Counted from the stretch's first letter, positions 50,601 to 56,015 are shown. The stretch: DNA of 64,000 nucleotides from Psychrobacter sp. M13 (GCF_030718935.1 NZ_CP132194.1:930001-994000), one strand, 5' to 3'. The notes: generated by a model not told the origin, from the letters alone. Program-made: numbers and translations.

Positions 50601-52009
50601 TCATCAACAGCAACTCCAGCAATTTCAGTAATTTTACTTACAGCTGTAGGGTTATAGGTACCATCAGTACTCAGCGGTGTCCCAGTCGCTGTTACTGAAA
50701 TGCCATTGATTGCTGTCAAGTCCGTATTGTTATCAGTTAAGCTCAAAGTCGTAATGGGGTCACCAGTTGCCCCAATCGAGGTTGAGTTTTTACCTATAGC
50801 TAAGGTTTGCTTACCAATAGCAATAGCGTTCTCAGCTTTAGATTGCGCCTGATTACCTATAGCAGTTCCAGAGTCTAAATCGGCACTAGCGCTACTACCT
50901 AAGGCAATACTGTTATCTGCTGTAGCGCTAGTGGTGGCGCCAAACCCGGCTGCAAAGCTACCAATACCACTAGCTATAGACGTCGGGCCAATAGCTATCG
51001 AATCATCGCCAATAGCCTGTGAATCGGCTTTTGTAGAATTAGCGTGAAAATAACGTATACCGTCTGACGTTGTAAACAGCTGGTTATAAAGATTGCCACC
51101 ATTAATGGCATCCGTACTAGTCTCAGTGATATCACCATCACCGACGTTAGTAACCGTATTGCCGCCCATGCTTACTGTTTTGTTACTAGCAACGGTCAAG
51201 CCGCCATTCGCGCTGAGCATACCGCCGATAGTTTGTGTGCCAGTAATGCTAGAGGTACCTGCTACTGTCTGATTACCACCAACCACTAAGTTACCTGTAG
51301 TCGTGACTGTACTGAAACTTGGGTTTAAAGAGGTGGCAATAGAAATCGTATTACCGTTGCGGGTGATTGCAATATTAGCACCGTTAGTGAAATTTACCGT
51401 AGCTCCAGGAGCAATCGTCTGTGTGGTACCATTATTTGCTTGAATATTCCAGCCTTGATTAGCGTTTGTCGCGGTTGTTTTAACCGCATCCAACTGACCG
51501 AAATTAACGGCATCTTTTGTAGCTGTGCCATCAGCGACATTGGTCACTTGGTTATTGCCCATGCTTACTGTTTTATTACCGGCAACTGTCAGGCCACCAT
51601 TAGCGTTAAGCGTACCACCTACATTGGCATTGCCCGTAGTTGTGACTGTAGCGAAATTTGGGTCTTGCGAGGTGGCGATAGAAATCGTGTTGCCAGACCG
51701 GGTAATCTTAATGTTACTGTTGCCGTCCTGAAAAGTAACCGTCTCTCCATCACCTATAAATTCCGCAGCTTGCGTATTAGCTTGAATACTAAAGTCAGCT
51801 ACCGCCTGTATACTAAACCCAGAGGCTGCAATCCCTGCACATATCGCCGTCAAGCGTAATAATTTGGCACCTGAGTCGATCGCTGCCGATGCTCCTGATC
51901 TTGAGCTAATCGAACCACTAGATGACTTGCCACGGCTCTTAGCATATTCTGCAACAGCGGTAAAGCAGCCAAGCGCACGATTCCAGATAACTTTATAATT
52001 GCGATTCAT
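29633..52009 (-). CDS. Giant YadA-like trimeric autotransporter adhesin (~7,458 aa)
   Basis: A surface adhesin (type Vc secretion) that trimerises through a C-terminal beta-barrel anchor. ATG 52009 (GGAAG eight bases upstream) gives MNRNYKVIWNRALGCFTAVA, the extended signal peptide (ESPR) start, with cleavage predicted after AVA at residue 71. Residues ~320-1,480 hold YadA-head repeats (AIGxxA...AxG) interspersed with necks (AVNVGQL, AVNGSQL). About 5,400 residues follow as nearly identical stalk/head repeats. The last ~90 residues are the YadA anchor, ending SVGAGFHF with terminal Phe. It resembles Acinetobacter Ata/AtaA and is followed by a tpgA-like gene. The size is exceptional. The frame stays intact throughout the repeats, arguing that the gene is functional. 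Confidence 0.93.
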   Translation of the reverse strand: MNRNYKVIWNRALGCFTAVAEYAKSRGKSSSGSISSRSGASAAIDSGAKLLRLTAICAGIAASGFSIQAVADFSIQANTQAAEFIGDGETVTFQDGNSNIKITRSGNTISIATSQDPNFATVTTTGNANVGGTLNANGGLTVAGNKTVSMGNNQVTNVADGTATKDAVNFGQLDAVKTTATNANQGWNIQANNGTTQTIAPGATVNFTNGANIAITRNGNTISIATSLNPSFSTVTTTGNLVVGGNQTVAGTSSITGTQTIGGMLSANGGLTVASNKTVSMGGNTVTNVGDGDITETSTDAINGGNLYNQLFTTSDGIRYFHANSTKADSQAIGDDSIAIGPTSIASGIGSFAAGFGATTSATADNSIALGSSASADLDSGTAIGNQAQSKAENAIAIGKQTLAIGKNSTSIGATGDPITTLSLTDNNTDLTAINGISVTATGTPLSTDGTYNPTAVSKITEIAGVAVDDAGVNQFITALKAGANFASGDNSLSLGVGTIAAGNSSVAIGDRASAAVDAVSIGRNTVATGSAVGIGPGATAAGANSFAGGKNAQVTAAGSNAVAIGNNSQAGRGEALNPGTSQTLDPSGKSAVAIGNGAQAQMDYDVAMGKGAGAGSFGLPSADISNVYIGEEAGSGVFGGGRNVAVGARAGKDRADDSDENVAIGNEAGLERGGSFNIALGNQAGSSSSIGATGALSTDDSISIGRSSNASANGALAMGANAAASGENSLALGINASTKGSGSIALGGGSTADIAINVPSATAYLTGQTASSIFSIGSENTGTFRRIINVAGGVKNTDAANVGQLKELGTEVQGLFGDDVTVNPDGSLSFSRDGENTLSAYLTKNGLPTGGIPGSSEPNAVVYDGPSQESITLANTQIRRVADGISDTDAVNVRQLKEAGPHFISVNTTENDTNYTNNGASGTDAIAIGPTQGAIGDYSLAIGRLSVAEGNDSLAIGRQSRSLSESATAIGLKAQADAKQSIAIGQDSRVESQAGNPEANSGIAIGYGARVTREHGTSIGQNALSESAQGQAFGYQSYVHQNSKNSNAIGNLAEVEEGSESANAIGNNAKVNKNAQSANAFGDRATVNAGATSSTAIGTGATTSASNAYALGTNAQSSGTNAYAQGSQAKAFATDAYAIGNSTESSANRAYAIGSGARATQATPVSGKDAFAIGTQASVNEDSAYAIGKNATSTADSGYAIGNTAASRKANSFAIGSNANTNGINAYALGNTASATDESAVAIGTSAAASKQDTTAIGSNAAASAQDAIAFGRGSIASEQGAIAFGQGAKATANANDVALGTGSRTDAVVNTANATIDKNTYIYAGTNASSTVSVGTATNKRTVTNVAAGRVSVDSTDAINGSQLFGTNQAVNALANNLDTAGQSVANSLGGTSAYNATTHQVTAGLRANGNTYTTVESAVQYAAQGWGVKVNTSAADTVLPGETVQFVDGKNIKVTRDSDQVIKVSTGDEVEFTKVTLGSAVLNNAGLTLGTGNPSITTSGINAGNKVISGVLAGVNATDGVNVSQLNATNAATRTIVAAGTNVASVTEATNTTTGQKTYTVNANGAKTVAGSAALTVAETALAGNVTQASVDLSAATKASLVKADNAVLYDTAAKDRVTLGNAGTPVTITNVAAGALNTTSKDAVNGSQLNATNDNVTTNAGNITTLQGGFTLQSNGANGAAIKAGDTVDIGTATGETNITVSKIDNVVDFALNKNLDLSNTGSVTVGNSLLNTNGLTIAGGPSITTAGINAGGKQITGVASGIGSDTNAANIGDLNNAVTGVTNAGLNFKGDRGTAINRKLGDTLNITGGAATGAALTTGNIGIRNDGSEGLIVELAQKLDLGTDGSVKTGNSLLNNIGLTIAGGPSVTTAGINAGNQVITGVANGSVAANSKEAINGGQLSSAAAAAKTEVAAGTNVVNAVKTTGTNGQDIYTINAKGASTTAGSGAVTVINTTDSATNVTNAAVDLSDASKASLVKADNAVLYDTATKDRVTLGNAGTPVTITNVAAGALNTTSKDAVNGSQLNATNDNVTTNAGNITTLQGGFTLQSNGANGAAIKAGDTVDIGTATGETNLTVAKNGNVVDFALNPVLTGLTSVTAGNSVLNTNGLTLGTGNPSITTSGINAGNKVITGVLAGVNDTDAVNVNQLSAANTVNAAARTAVAAGTNVASVTEATNTTTGQKTYTVNANGAKTVAGSAALTVAETALAGNVTQASVDLSAATKASLVKADNAVLYDTAAKDRVTLGNAGTPVTITNVAAGALNTTSKDAVNGSQLNATNDNVTTNAGNITTLQGGFTLQSNGANGAAIKAGDTVDIGTATGETNLTVAKNGNVVDFALNPVLTGLTSVTAGNSVLNTNGLTLGTGNPSITTSGINAGNKVISGVLAGVNATDGVNVSQLNATNAATRTIVAAGTNVASVTEATNTTTGQKTYTVNANGAKTVAGSAALTVAETALAGNVTQASVDLSAATKASLVKADNAVLYDTAAKDRVTLGNAGTPVTITNVAAGTTPTDAVNFGQLTTTNNNVTTNAGNITTLQGGFTLQSNGANGAAIKAGDTVDIGTATGETNITVSKIDNVVDFALNKNLDLSNTGSVTVGNSLLNTNGLTIAGGPSITTAGINAGGKQITGVASGIGSDTNAANIGDLNNAVTGVTNAGLNFKGDRGTAINRKLGDTLNITGGAATGAALTTGNIGIRNDGSEGLIVELAQKLDLGTDGSVKTGNSLLNNIGLTIAGGPSVTTAGINAGNQVITGVANGSVAANSKEAINGGQLSSAAAAAKTEVAAGTNVVNAVKTTGTNGQDIYTINAKGASTTAGSGAVTVINTTDSATNVTNAAVDLSDASKASLVKADNAVLYDTATKDRVTLGNAGTPVTITNVAAGALNTTSKDAVNGSQLNATNDNVTTNAGNITTLQGGFTLQSNGANGAAIKAGDTVDIGTATGETNLTVAKNGNVVDFALNPVLTGLTSVTAGNSVLNTNGLTLGTGNPSITTSGINAGNKVISGVLAGVNATDGVNVSQLNATNAATRTIVAAGTNVASVTEATNTTTGQKTYTVNANGAKTVAGSAALTVAETALAGNVTQASVDLSAATKASLVKADNAVLYDTAAKDRVTLGNAGTPVTITNVAAGALNTTSKDAVNGSQLNATNDNVTTNAGNITTLQGGFTLQSNGANGAAIKAGDTVDIGTATGETNLTVAKNGNVVDFALNPVLTGLTSVTAGNSVLNTNGLTLGTGNPSITTSGINAGNKVITGVLAGVNDTDAVNVNQLSAANTANAAARTAVAAGTNVASVTEATNTTTGQKTYTVNANGAKTVAGSAALTVAETALAGNVTQASVDLSAATKASLVKADNAVLYDTATKDRVTLGNAGTPVTITNVAAGALNTTSKDAVNGSQLNATNDNVTTNAGNITTLQGGFTLQSNGANGAAIKAGDTVDIGTATGETNLTVAKNGNVVDFALNPVLTGLTSVTAGNSVLNTNGLTLGTGNPSITTSGINAGNKVISGVLAGVNATDGVNVSQLNATNAATRTIVAAGTNVASVTEATNTTTGQKTYTVNANGAKTVAGSAALTVAETALAGNVTQASVDLSAATKASLVKADNAVLYDTAAKDRVTLGNAGTPVTITNVAAGALNTTSKDAVNGSQLNATNDNVTTNAGNITTLQGGFTLQSNGANGAAIKAGDTVDIGTATGETNLTVAKNGNVVDFALNPVLTGLTSVTAGNSVLNTNGLTLGTGNPSITTSGINAGNKVITGVLAGVNDTDAVNVNQLSAANTANAAARTAVAAGTNVASVTEATNTTTGQKTYTVNANGAKTVAGSAALTVAETALAGNVTQASVDLSAATKASLVKADNAVLYDTAAKDRVTLGNAGTPVTITNVAAGALNTTSKDAVNGSQLNATNDNVTTNAGNITTLQGGFTLQSNGANGAAIKAGDTVDIGTATGETNLTVAKNGNVVDFALNPVLTGLTSVTAGNSVLNTNGLTLGTGNPSITTSGINAGNKVISGVLAGVNATDGVNVSQLNATNAATRTIVAAGTNVASVTEATNTTTGQKTYTVNANGAKTVAGSAALTVAETALAGNVTQASVDLSAATKASLVKADNAVLYDTAAKDRVTLGNAGTPVTITNVAAGALNTTSKDAVNGSQLNATNDNVTTNAGNITTLQGGFTLQSNGANGAAIKAGDTVDIGTATGETNITVSKIDNVVDFALNKNLDLSNTGSVTVGNSLLNTNGLTIAGGPSITTAGINAGGKQITGVASGIGSDTNAANIGDLNNAVTGVTNAGLNFKGDRGTAINRKLGDTLNITGGAATGAALTTGNIGIRNDGSEGLIVELAQKLDLGTDGSVKTGNSLLNNIGLTIAGGPSVTTAGINAGNQVITGVANGSVAANSKEAINGGQLSSAAAAAKTEVAAGTNVVNAVKTTGTNGQDIYTINAKGASTTAGSGAVTVINTTDSATNVTNAAVDLSDASKASLVKADNAVLYDTATKDRVTLGNAGTPVTITNVAAGALNTTSKDAVNGSQLNATNDNVTTNAGNITTLQGGFTLQSNGANGAAIKAGDTVDIGTATGETNLTVAKNGNVVDFALNPVLTGLTSVTAGNSVLNTNGLTLGTGNPSITTSGINAGNKVITGVLAGVNDTDAVNVNQLSAANTANAAARTAVAAGTNVASVTEATNTTTGQKTYTVNANGAKTVAGSAALTVAETALAGNVTQASVDLSAATKASLVKADNAVLYDTAAKDRVTLGNAGTPVTITNVAAGTTPTDAVNFGQLTTTNNNVTTNAGNITTLQGGFTLQSNGANGAAIKAGDTVDIGTATGETNITVSKIDNVVDFALNKNLDLSNTGSVTVGNSLLNTNGLTIAGGPSITTAGINAGGKQITGVASGIGSDTNAANIGDLNNAVTGVTNAGLNFKGDRGTAINRKLGDTLNITGGAATGAALTTGNIGIRNDGSEGLIVELAQKLDLGTDGSVKTGNSLLNNIGLTIAGGPSVTTAGINAGNQVITGVANGSVAANSKEAINGGQLSSAAAAAKTEVAAGTNVVNAVKTTGTNGQDIYTINAKGASTTAGSGAVTVINTTDSATNVTNAAVDLSDASKASLVKADNAVLYDTATKDRVTLGNAGTPVTITNVAAGALNTTSKDAVNGSQLNATNDNVTTNAGNITTLQGGFTLQSNGANGAAIKAGDTVDIGTATGETNLTVAKNGNVVDFALNPVLTGLTSVTAGNSVLNTNGLTLGTGNPSITTSGINAGNKVISGVLAGVNATDGVNVSQLNATNAATRTIVAAGTNVASVTEATNTTTGQKTYTVNANGAKTVAGSAALTVAETALAGNVTQASVDLSAATKASLVKADNAVLYDTAAKDRVTLGNAGTPVTITNVAAGALNTTSKDAVNGSQLNATNDNVTTNAGNITTLQGGFTLQSNGANGAAIKAGDTVDIGTATGETNITVSKIDNVVDFALNKNLDLSNTGSVTVGNSLLNTNGLTIAGGPSITTAGINAGGKQITGVASGIGSDTNAANIGDLNNAVTGVTNAGLNFKGDRGTAINRKLGDTLNITGGAATGAALTTGNIGIRNDGSEGLIVELAQKLDLGTDGSVKTGNSLLNNIGLTIAGGPSVTTAGINAGNQVITGVANGSVAANSKEAINGGQLSSAAAAAKTEVAAGTNVVNAVKTTGTNGQDIYTINAKGASTTAGSGAVTVINTTDSATNVTNAAVDLSDASKASLVKADNAVLYDTATKDRVTLGNAGTPVTITNVAAGALNTTSKDAVNGSQLNATNDNVTTNAGNITTLQGGFTLQSNGANGAAIKAGDTVDIGTATGETNLTVAKNGNVVDFALNPVLTGLTSVTAGNSVLNTNGLTLGTGNPSITTSGINAGNKVITGVLAGVNDTDAVNVNQLSAANTANAAARTAVAAGTNVASVTEATNTTTGQKTYTVNANGAKTVAGSAALTVAETALAGNVTQASVDLSAATKASLVKADNAVLYDTAAKDRVTLGNAGTPVTITNVAAGTTPTDAVNFGQLTTTNNNVTTNAGNITTLQGGFTLQSNGANGAAIKAGDTVDIGTATGETNITVSKIDNVVDFALNKNLDLSNTGSVTVGNSLLNTNGLTIAGGPSITTAGINAGGKQITGVASGIGSDTNAANIGDLNNAVTGVTNAGLNFKGDRGTAINRKLGDTLNITGGAATGAALTTGNIGIRNDGSEGLIVELAQKLDLGTDGSVKTGNSLLNNIGLTIAGGPSVTTAGINAGNQVITGVANGSVAANSKEAINGGQLSSAAAAAKTEVAAGTNVVNAVKTTGTNGQDIYTINAKGASTTAGSGAVTVINTTDSATNVTNAAVDLSDASKASLVKADNAVLYDTATKDRVTLGNAGTPVTITNVAAGALNTTSKDAVNGSQLNATNDNVTTNAGNITTLQGGFTLQSNGANGAAIKAGDTVDIGTATGETNLTVAKNGNVVDFALNPVLTGLTSVTAGNSVLNTNGLTLGTGNPSITTSGINAGNKVISGVLAGVNATDGVNVSQLNATNAATRTIVAAGTNVASVTEATNTTTGQKTYTVNADATTVSSTTPSAITVTPGTKSTANVTDFAVDLSAATKASLVKADNAVLYDTAAKDRVTLGNAGTPVTITNVAAGTTPTDAVNFGQLTTTNNNVTTNAGNITTLQGGFTLQSNGANGAAIKAGDTVDIGTATGETNITVSKIDNVVDFALNKNLDLSNTGSVTVGNSLLNTNGLTIAGGPSITTAGINAGGKQITGVASGIGSDTNAANIGDLNNAVTGVTNAGLNFKGDRGTAINRKLGDTLNITGGAATGAALTTGNIGIRNDGSEGLIVELAQKLDLGTDGSVKTGNSLLNNIGLTIAGGPSVTTAGINAGNQVITGVANGSVAANSKEAINGGQLFNQGTGVNTIIGGDTIYDPTTGTFTNKNIGNTGKNNINDAIQSVGQAATAAKTTVTQGKNITVTKTTDLTTGADNYEVTTAKDLVVDSVTTGNTVTNNNGVKVNDGAGNSSTMTTAGTTVTNAAGNSANYGANGIVAGNNNDRKSTIVNQDGISFTDANGDATGPTITTGGINAGNTVITNIAKGTVANNSKDAVNGGQLNATAGSITNVIGGNATNVGGIVTTTDIGGTGKDTIDDAIKAINTKAAQAKSTVTEGDNILVTKSTNADGSTDYKVATSKDLNVDSVTAGDNVLNGDGLTVGDTTVKKDGLTITGGDKGDVTLGNAGLNNGGNVITGVGAGKNDTDAVNVGQLNNVVAGANKGFNVTVQGDNSSNVANGGTVDFNNQDGNIKVTKPANGNEISFDLNGDIKVDSVTTGNTVVNNDGVTIKDGPSITATNGINAGGKVVTGVADGIAPTDAVNVGQLTTLGNNLGGAINDLGNRIGEVEDDANAGTSAAMAMSSIPQAFLPGRSMIGGGIATYNGQSAVAVGLSKVSDNGRWVMKLNGTADTQGNAGGSVGAGFHF
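31325..47545 (-). repeat. ~16-kb mosaic of near-identical repeats inside the adhesin gene
   Basis: The same coding landmarks recur. A 'GLNFKGDRGTAINRKLGD' unit appears seven times, with spacings of ~1,869, 1,872, 1,872, 1,872, 4,866 and 2,616 bp. A 'VAETALAGNVTQASVDLS' unit appears eleven times, with spacings of 744, 753, 1,863 or 1,881 bp. Two unit types (744-753 bp and about 1,125 bp) therefore alternate or run in tandem; 1,872 is one of each. Copies differ only at scattered bases. The left boundary (gene 3' side) is near 31325 and the right near 47545, where AAGGTTAGGCC diverges. Confidence 0.9.
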
Positions 52010-52024
52010 AACATTACTTCCCAT

Positions 52025-52574
52025 GTAGTGATGTGATTACTAATAGTTTTAGAGATAAAAATGATACGTTTTTAGTATTTTCTAAATTAATAAAATAAAA
52101 TTAAGACTCTAAATAAAGCTGAACTAAGAGCGTAATTGTTTGTATGATCTGTAAGATTTGAGTGGTATATCTATACTAATGAAACACATTGCTTTGATAA
52201 AAATACTTCTAATTACAAAATATTATCACCTTTCATAGACGTTTTACTACCGTTCGTCGGATAATCGATAGAATTTCCCCTTGATATTTAAATTCAATAA
52301 GGTTGTCTAAATAAGAATTTATGTATTTTAATCAGGAGGTTAGTGTTAATTTTCCCAGATTTTGTCACTGATAATCTCTTTTACTCGGTTATAGTGTCTA
52401 ATTTAAATATGCAATTGTTATGCCATATCTCAAGACACACTGGCTAGGTGAAAAATATACAATAAAGGGCTTTTTATCGAGATTTTGGATATAACAAAAC
52501 CCTACATCGATAGCTACATCGACATAGAGTTCTGTCAAACTGACAATTTTTGACACCATTGAATGTTAATGCCA
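52025..52574. other. AT-rich intergenic region upstream of the giant adhesin gene
   Basis: About 550 bp with no credible gene. It must contain the minus-strand promoter and any operator of the adhesin-tpgA operon. It is unusually long for this window and rich in A/T runs. I could not place a -35/-10 pair with confidence. Confidence 0.6.
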
Positions 52575-52603
52575 TAAAAAATGCCTACTCAAAGGTAGGC
52601 ATC
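52575..52603 (-). terminator. Intrinsic terminator of the ABC-transporter operon
   Basis: On the minus strand: GATGCCTACC, loop TTTGA, GTAGGCAT, then TTTTTT. It lies 27 bp after the ATPase gene stop and insulates the adhesin promoter region. Confidence 0.85.
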
Positions 52604-52629
52604 TATTACTATATACGTTGGGATAAATA

Positions 52630-53424
52630 TTAACTCAAAATCAAACTATCATCATCGACTTTTTCACCACGCGTTTGCTCAAACATATCGAGCAGATCAT
52701 GGACGGTCATACCTTGGCGCTTATCGCCAGCGACATCGAGTACCACTTGTCCTTGATGCAACATAACCGTACGTGTACCGTGGGCTAGCGCCTGCTGCAT
52801 AGAGTGAGTCACCATCATTGTGGTCAGATTATTATCGGTGACGATTTTGTCCGTTAACTCTAATACAAAGGCCGCAGTCTTGGGATCAAGCGCTGCGGTA
52901 TGCTCATCGAGTAGTAAGATTTTGGACGGTTGCAGGGAAGCCATAAGCAGGCTGACCGCTTGGCGTTGACCACCCGATAACAGACCCATTCTATCGGTAA
53001 GACGGTTCTCAAGTCCAAGCTTTAAGACGGAGAGCTTTTCTCTGAACAGATCGCGGTTATTGGGGTTTAGCGCAAAACTAAGCCCGCGCTTGCCACCGCG
53101 CTTATAGGCTAATGCCATATTCTCTTCAATGGTCAGCGCCTCACAAGTCCCTGCCATCGGGTCTTGGAATACACGGGCAACCCAATGAGCGCGCTGATGC
53201 GCAGACTTTTTGGTGACATCGATGCCGTTTAATAAAATAGAACCACTATCGACTCGCGTTGTGCCACTGACTGCGTTTAAAAAAGTCGATTTACCCGCGC
53301 CATTGGTACCAATCACGGTCACAAATTCACCGTCAGCAATATTGAGATCGATACCGCGCAATGCAGGGTTTTCGATGGGCGTGCCTGGATTAAAGGTCAA
53401 GCGCAAATCTTTAGCTTGCATCAT
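52630..53424 (-). CDS. ABC transporter ATP-binding protein
   Basis: ATG 53424 has AAGGAA eight bases upstream and starts MMQAKDLRLTFN; a frame extension to 53457 lacks a good site. The ~264-residue protein has every ABC ATPase motif: Walker A GTNGAGKST, Q-loop VFQDP, signature LSGGQRQA, Walker B ILLLDEHTAALD and H-loop VTHS. It powers import with the permease encoded upstream at 53593 and the two lipoprotein binding proteins. This gene set corresponds to importers with ABC_sub_bind (PF04392-type) binding proteins, of which the streptococcal TrpXYZ tryptophan system is a known member. The substrate here is unknown. Confidence 0.9.
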   Translation of the reverse strand: MMQAKDLRLTFNPGTPIENPALRGIDLNIADGEFVTVIGTNGAGKSTFLNAVSGTTRVDSGSILLNGIDVTKKSAHQRAHWVARVFQDPMAGTCEALTIEENMALAYKRGGKRGLSFALNPNNRDLFREKLSVLKLGLENRLTDRMGLLSGGQRQAVSLLMASLQPSKILLLDEHTAALDPKTAAFVLELTDKIVTDNNLTTMMVTHSMQQALAHGTRTVMLHQGQVVLDVAGDKRQGMTVHDLLDMFEQTRGEKVDDDSLILS

Positions 53425-53592
53425 AATCGTTATTCCTTCTGCTTGCTTTTTGGCCAATGAGCGCTTATTAATTGTTATAGCTACGATAGAATGATATGAC
53501 TAAACCTAATTAATAATGCATCTCTTGGCTGCGCTTTAATTACTATGTAATAGACTTATTTTAGGGTTTGCTTATAAGACATAAGCTAATTC

Positions 53593-54492
53593 TCAGACTC
53601 GTAATTTACGACTCATAAACTTACCCTTAGCTTTTGGTAAGACTAGGGCAATGACGACCAATAGGGCAGTGATCAAGTTTAAGTCTTGCGGCCCAAAGCC
53701 GATACTGCGTAGGGAGTCGCTGGATAGTGCTACCTGAATAAATAGCTTGTACAGTACCGCACCTAGGATGACAGCCAAGGTGATTAACCAAATACGCTTG
53801 GCTGGAATAATCGTCTCACCAATGATAACCGCAGCTAGACCGATAACAATAGTACCGATACCGATGGAGATATCAGCGCCACCTTGAGTCTGTACAAACA
53901 GCGCTCCTGCCAAAGCAATCAACCCGTTTGAGACCGCCATACCTGTGATAGTCATCCACGAGGTATTGATGCCCTGTGCCTGTGCCATCCGTAAGTTAGA
54001 GCCTGTAGCGCGCATAGATAGACCGGTTTCTGTACTATAAAACCAGTCTAATAAGAGCTTGGCAATAATGACTACAGCGCCGATGATCAAACAGCGCATC
54101 CAATAACCGTTTCCATCAGTGACTAGCGAGCTAAACACGGTAGTCTCGCCTAGCAGTGGCAAATTCGGCGCGCCCATAATACGTAGGTTGACCGAATATA
54201 GCGCGACCATCACTAAGATACTGGCTAATAGCTGCAAGATACCGAGCTTGACGTGTAGCCAAGCGGTCACGATACCTGCGACTGAGCCTGCCAGCATACC
54301 GAAAAGACAAGCTAACCAAGGATTGACCCCAGCCACAATAGAGATGCCAGCGACCGCACCGCCTAATGGAAAGCTACCGTCAGCGGTCAAATCAGGAAAG
54401 TCCAAAGTACGAAATGAGATCAGCACGCCAAGCGCCACTAGACCGTAGATTAGACCACTCTCAAGCGCACCAAAAAAAGCAATTAAAGACAT
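53593..54492 (-). CDS. ABC transporter permease (LivH-like, BPD_transp_2 type)
   Basis: A 299-residue, highly hydrophobic protein with about eight to nine predicted membrane helices. It begins ALESGLIYGLVALGVLISFR and contains TGSNLRMAQAQGINTSWM, the branched-chain-amino-acid-permease style cytoplasmic loop that contacts the ATPase. It forms the channel of the importer. It lies about 370 bp downstream of the nearer binding-protein gene and 168 bp upstream of the ATPase gene, all on the minus strand. Confidence 0.9.
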   Translation of the reverse strand: MSLIAFFGALESGLIYGLVALGVLISFRTLDFPDLTADGSFPLGGAVAGISIVAGVNPWLACLFGMLAGSVAGIVTAWLHVKLGILQLLASILVMVALYSVNLRIMGAPNLPLLGETTVFSSLVTDGNGYWMRCLIIGAVVIIAKLLLDWFYSTETGLSMRATGSNLRMAQAQGINTSWMTITGMAVSNGLIALAGALFVQTQGGADISIGIGTIVIGLAAVIIGETIIPAKRIWLITLAVILGAVLYKLFIQVALSSDSLRSIGFGPQDLNLITALLVVIALVLPKAKGKFMSRKLRV

Positions 54493-54676
54493 AAGTAATC
54501 AATAAGTCATAATCAAGCGTTTGGCATTAAAAATGATTTATAAATAAATAACCTTTATAGATCCTACGAGCCAAACCACTGAGCGGTGAATTTAACAGAT
54601 CAAACAATCTGCAGTTAGGGTGAACCAGAACAGGTTACAATAACAGATAATCATAAGTATTTATTCTAAAATCTAT

Positions 54677-54717
54677 AAAAAACAAGCCCAGCCTAAGACG
54701 TTATAGCTGAGCTTGTC
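54677..54717 (-). terminator. Attenuator-like terminator between binding proteins and permease
   Basis: On the minus strand: ACAAGCTCAGC, a ~13-nt loop, GGCTGGGCTTGT, then TTTTTT. It lies inside the operon in the ~370-bp gap between the binding-protein and permease genes. It probably lets the binding proteins be made in excess over the membrane parts. The rest of the gap shows no gene. Confidence 0.7.
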
Positions 54718-54863
54718 TCCATATATATCTATGTATATAGTCATAGAACGCTATTATAGCGTCAAAACAGACGATAATTATGCTTAACTCATAAAATCAT
54801 CGTTTAAAGCCAAGCTAGCACTAATCAAATAGAGCTAGCGCAAAGCCACTGATAACAAGCGAC

Positions 54864-55901
54864 TTATTCTAGCACTTCTTTGGCTTCATCAATAAGCGCT
54901 TGTGGCAACGTAGTACCTTGCTCTTTCGCGTTCTTTGGACTGACATATAGATTCAGCATTTGCGGCGTGTAGACTGGAATATCACCTGCTTTTTCACCGT
55001 TTAAGATACGAGCGACAATTTTGCCTGTCTCGCGACCTAAGCTATAATAATCAACGCCCAATGCTGCAACAGCGCCACGCTCAACTGAGCTGGTATCAGA
55101 AGCAATCAGCGGAATTTTACTTTCTTTAGCGACTTGATACAAGGATTCATAAGCGGAGACGACGTTATTGTCCGTTGAGGTATAAATCATATCGACTTTG
55201 CCCTCTAAGCTACGAGCAGCCATAGCAATATCATTACTACGCTGAGCAGGCGCTTCTAAGACATTAATACCTAGTGGAGTCAATTTCTCTTTCAAATTCT
55301 TTAAGATAATCGTTGAGTTAACTTCACCTGGGCTATAGACATAACCGACGTTTTTCAGACTTGGAATAATTTGACGCATCAATTCAATTTGTGGCTCATA
55401 AGGAAGCGCATCAGAACCACCAGTGACATTAGTACCAGAGCCATCAAGAGTAGGGACGAGCTTGGCTTCTACTGGATCCGTCACTGCTGAGAATACTAGC
55501 GGGATAGTGCTAGTAGCGGCAGCTACAGATTGCGCCGATGGTGTACCAATAGCGACGATAACATCAGCTTCATCAGCGACAAACTGCTTGGCAATCTGAC
55601 CTGCGGTTGCAGTATTACCTTGGGCACTTTGGAAATTAACCGTCAAGCTTTCGCCCTCGGTAAAGCCTTGCTCAGCAAGCTCATCAATGACCCCTTTACG
55701 GACATCATCTAGCGCTGGATGCTCAACGATAGCCGTGATAGCTACGTTTTTCATAGCCAAGCTGGTGTCGCCACCTACAGCGCCATCGACAGTATCAGGA
55801 TCGTCTGTTGGTGCTTGATTACAGCCCGCAAGCAAGCCCGCGCAAACACCGCCTAATAATAAGGCTTTGCCAAAACGACCAACATAATTTTGATATAACA
55901 T
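54864..55901 (-). CDS. ABC transporter substrate-binding lipoprotein, copy 2
   Basis: ATG 55901 follows AGGAG at a good distance; a GTG three codons earlier is less likely. The signal peptide ends in lipobox LLAGC. The mature part is of the ABC_sub_bind type: IVEHPALDDVRKGVIDELAE, QSAQGNTATAGQIAKQFV, STDNNVVSAYESL and a C-terminal YVSPKNAKEQGTTLP. These two-lobed periplasmic proteins bind small amino-acid-like ligands. It is clearly a paralogue of the protein encoded just upstream at 56016, and adjacent to the permease and ATPase genes that would serve both. Confidence 0.88.
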   Translation of the reverse strand: MLYQNYVGRFGKALLLGGVCAGLLAGCNQAPTDDPDTVDGAVGGDTSLAMKNVAITAIVEHPALDDVRKGVIDELAEQGFTEGESLTVNFQSAQGNTATAGQIAKQFVADEADVIVAIGTPSAQSVAAATSTIPLVFSAVTDPVEAKLVPTLDGSGTNVTGGSDALPYEPQIELMRQIIPSLKNVGYVYSPGEVNSTIILKNLKEKLTPLGINVLEAPAQRSNDIAMAARSLEGKVDMIYTSTDNNVVSAYESLYQVAKESKIPLIASDTSSVERGAVAALGVDYYSLGRETGKIVARILNGEKAGDIPVYTPQMLNLYVSPKNAKEQGTTLPQALIDEAKEVLE

Positions 55902-56015
55902 GGGTATCACTCCTAAAGGTAAAAGATGCTTCCATACATAGATAAAATGATAATCAAAAATAAAGCTTTTAATTTACTTAGCTTAGATCCTAGCTTAGCT
56001 TCCTAGCTTCGCTAT

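Noticed and set aside
52025..52574. A gene or small RNA upstream of the adhesin
   Set aside because: No frame with a start and ribosome-binding site and no convincing RNA structure; best left as a regulatory region.
54493..54863. Riboswitch in the gap before the permease gene
   Set aside because: Only a terminator-like hairpin is clear; no known aptamer consensus was recognised.
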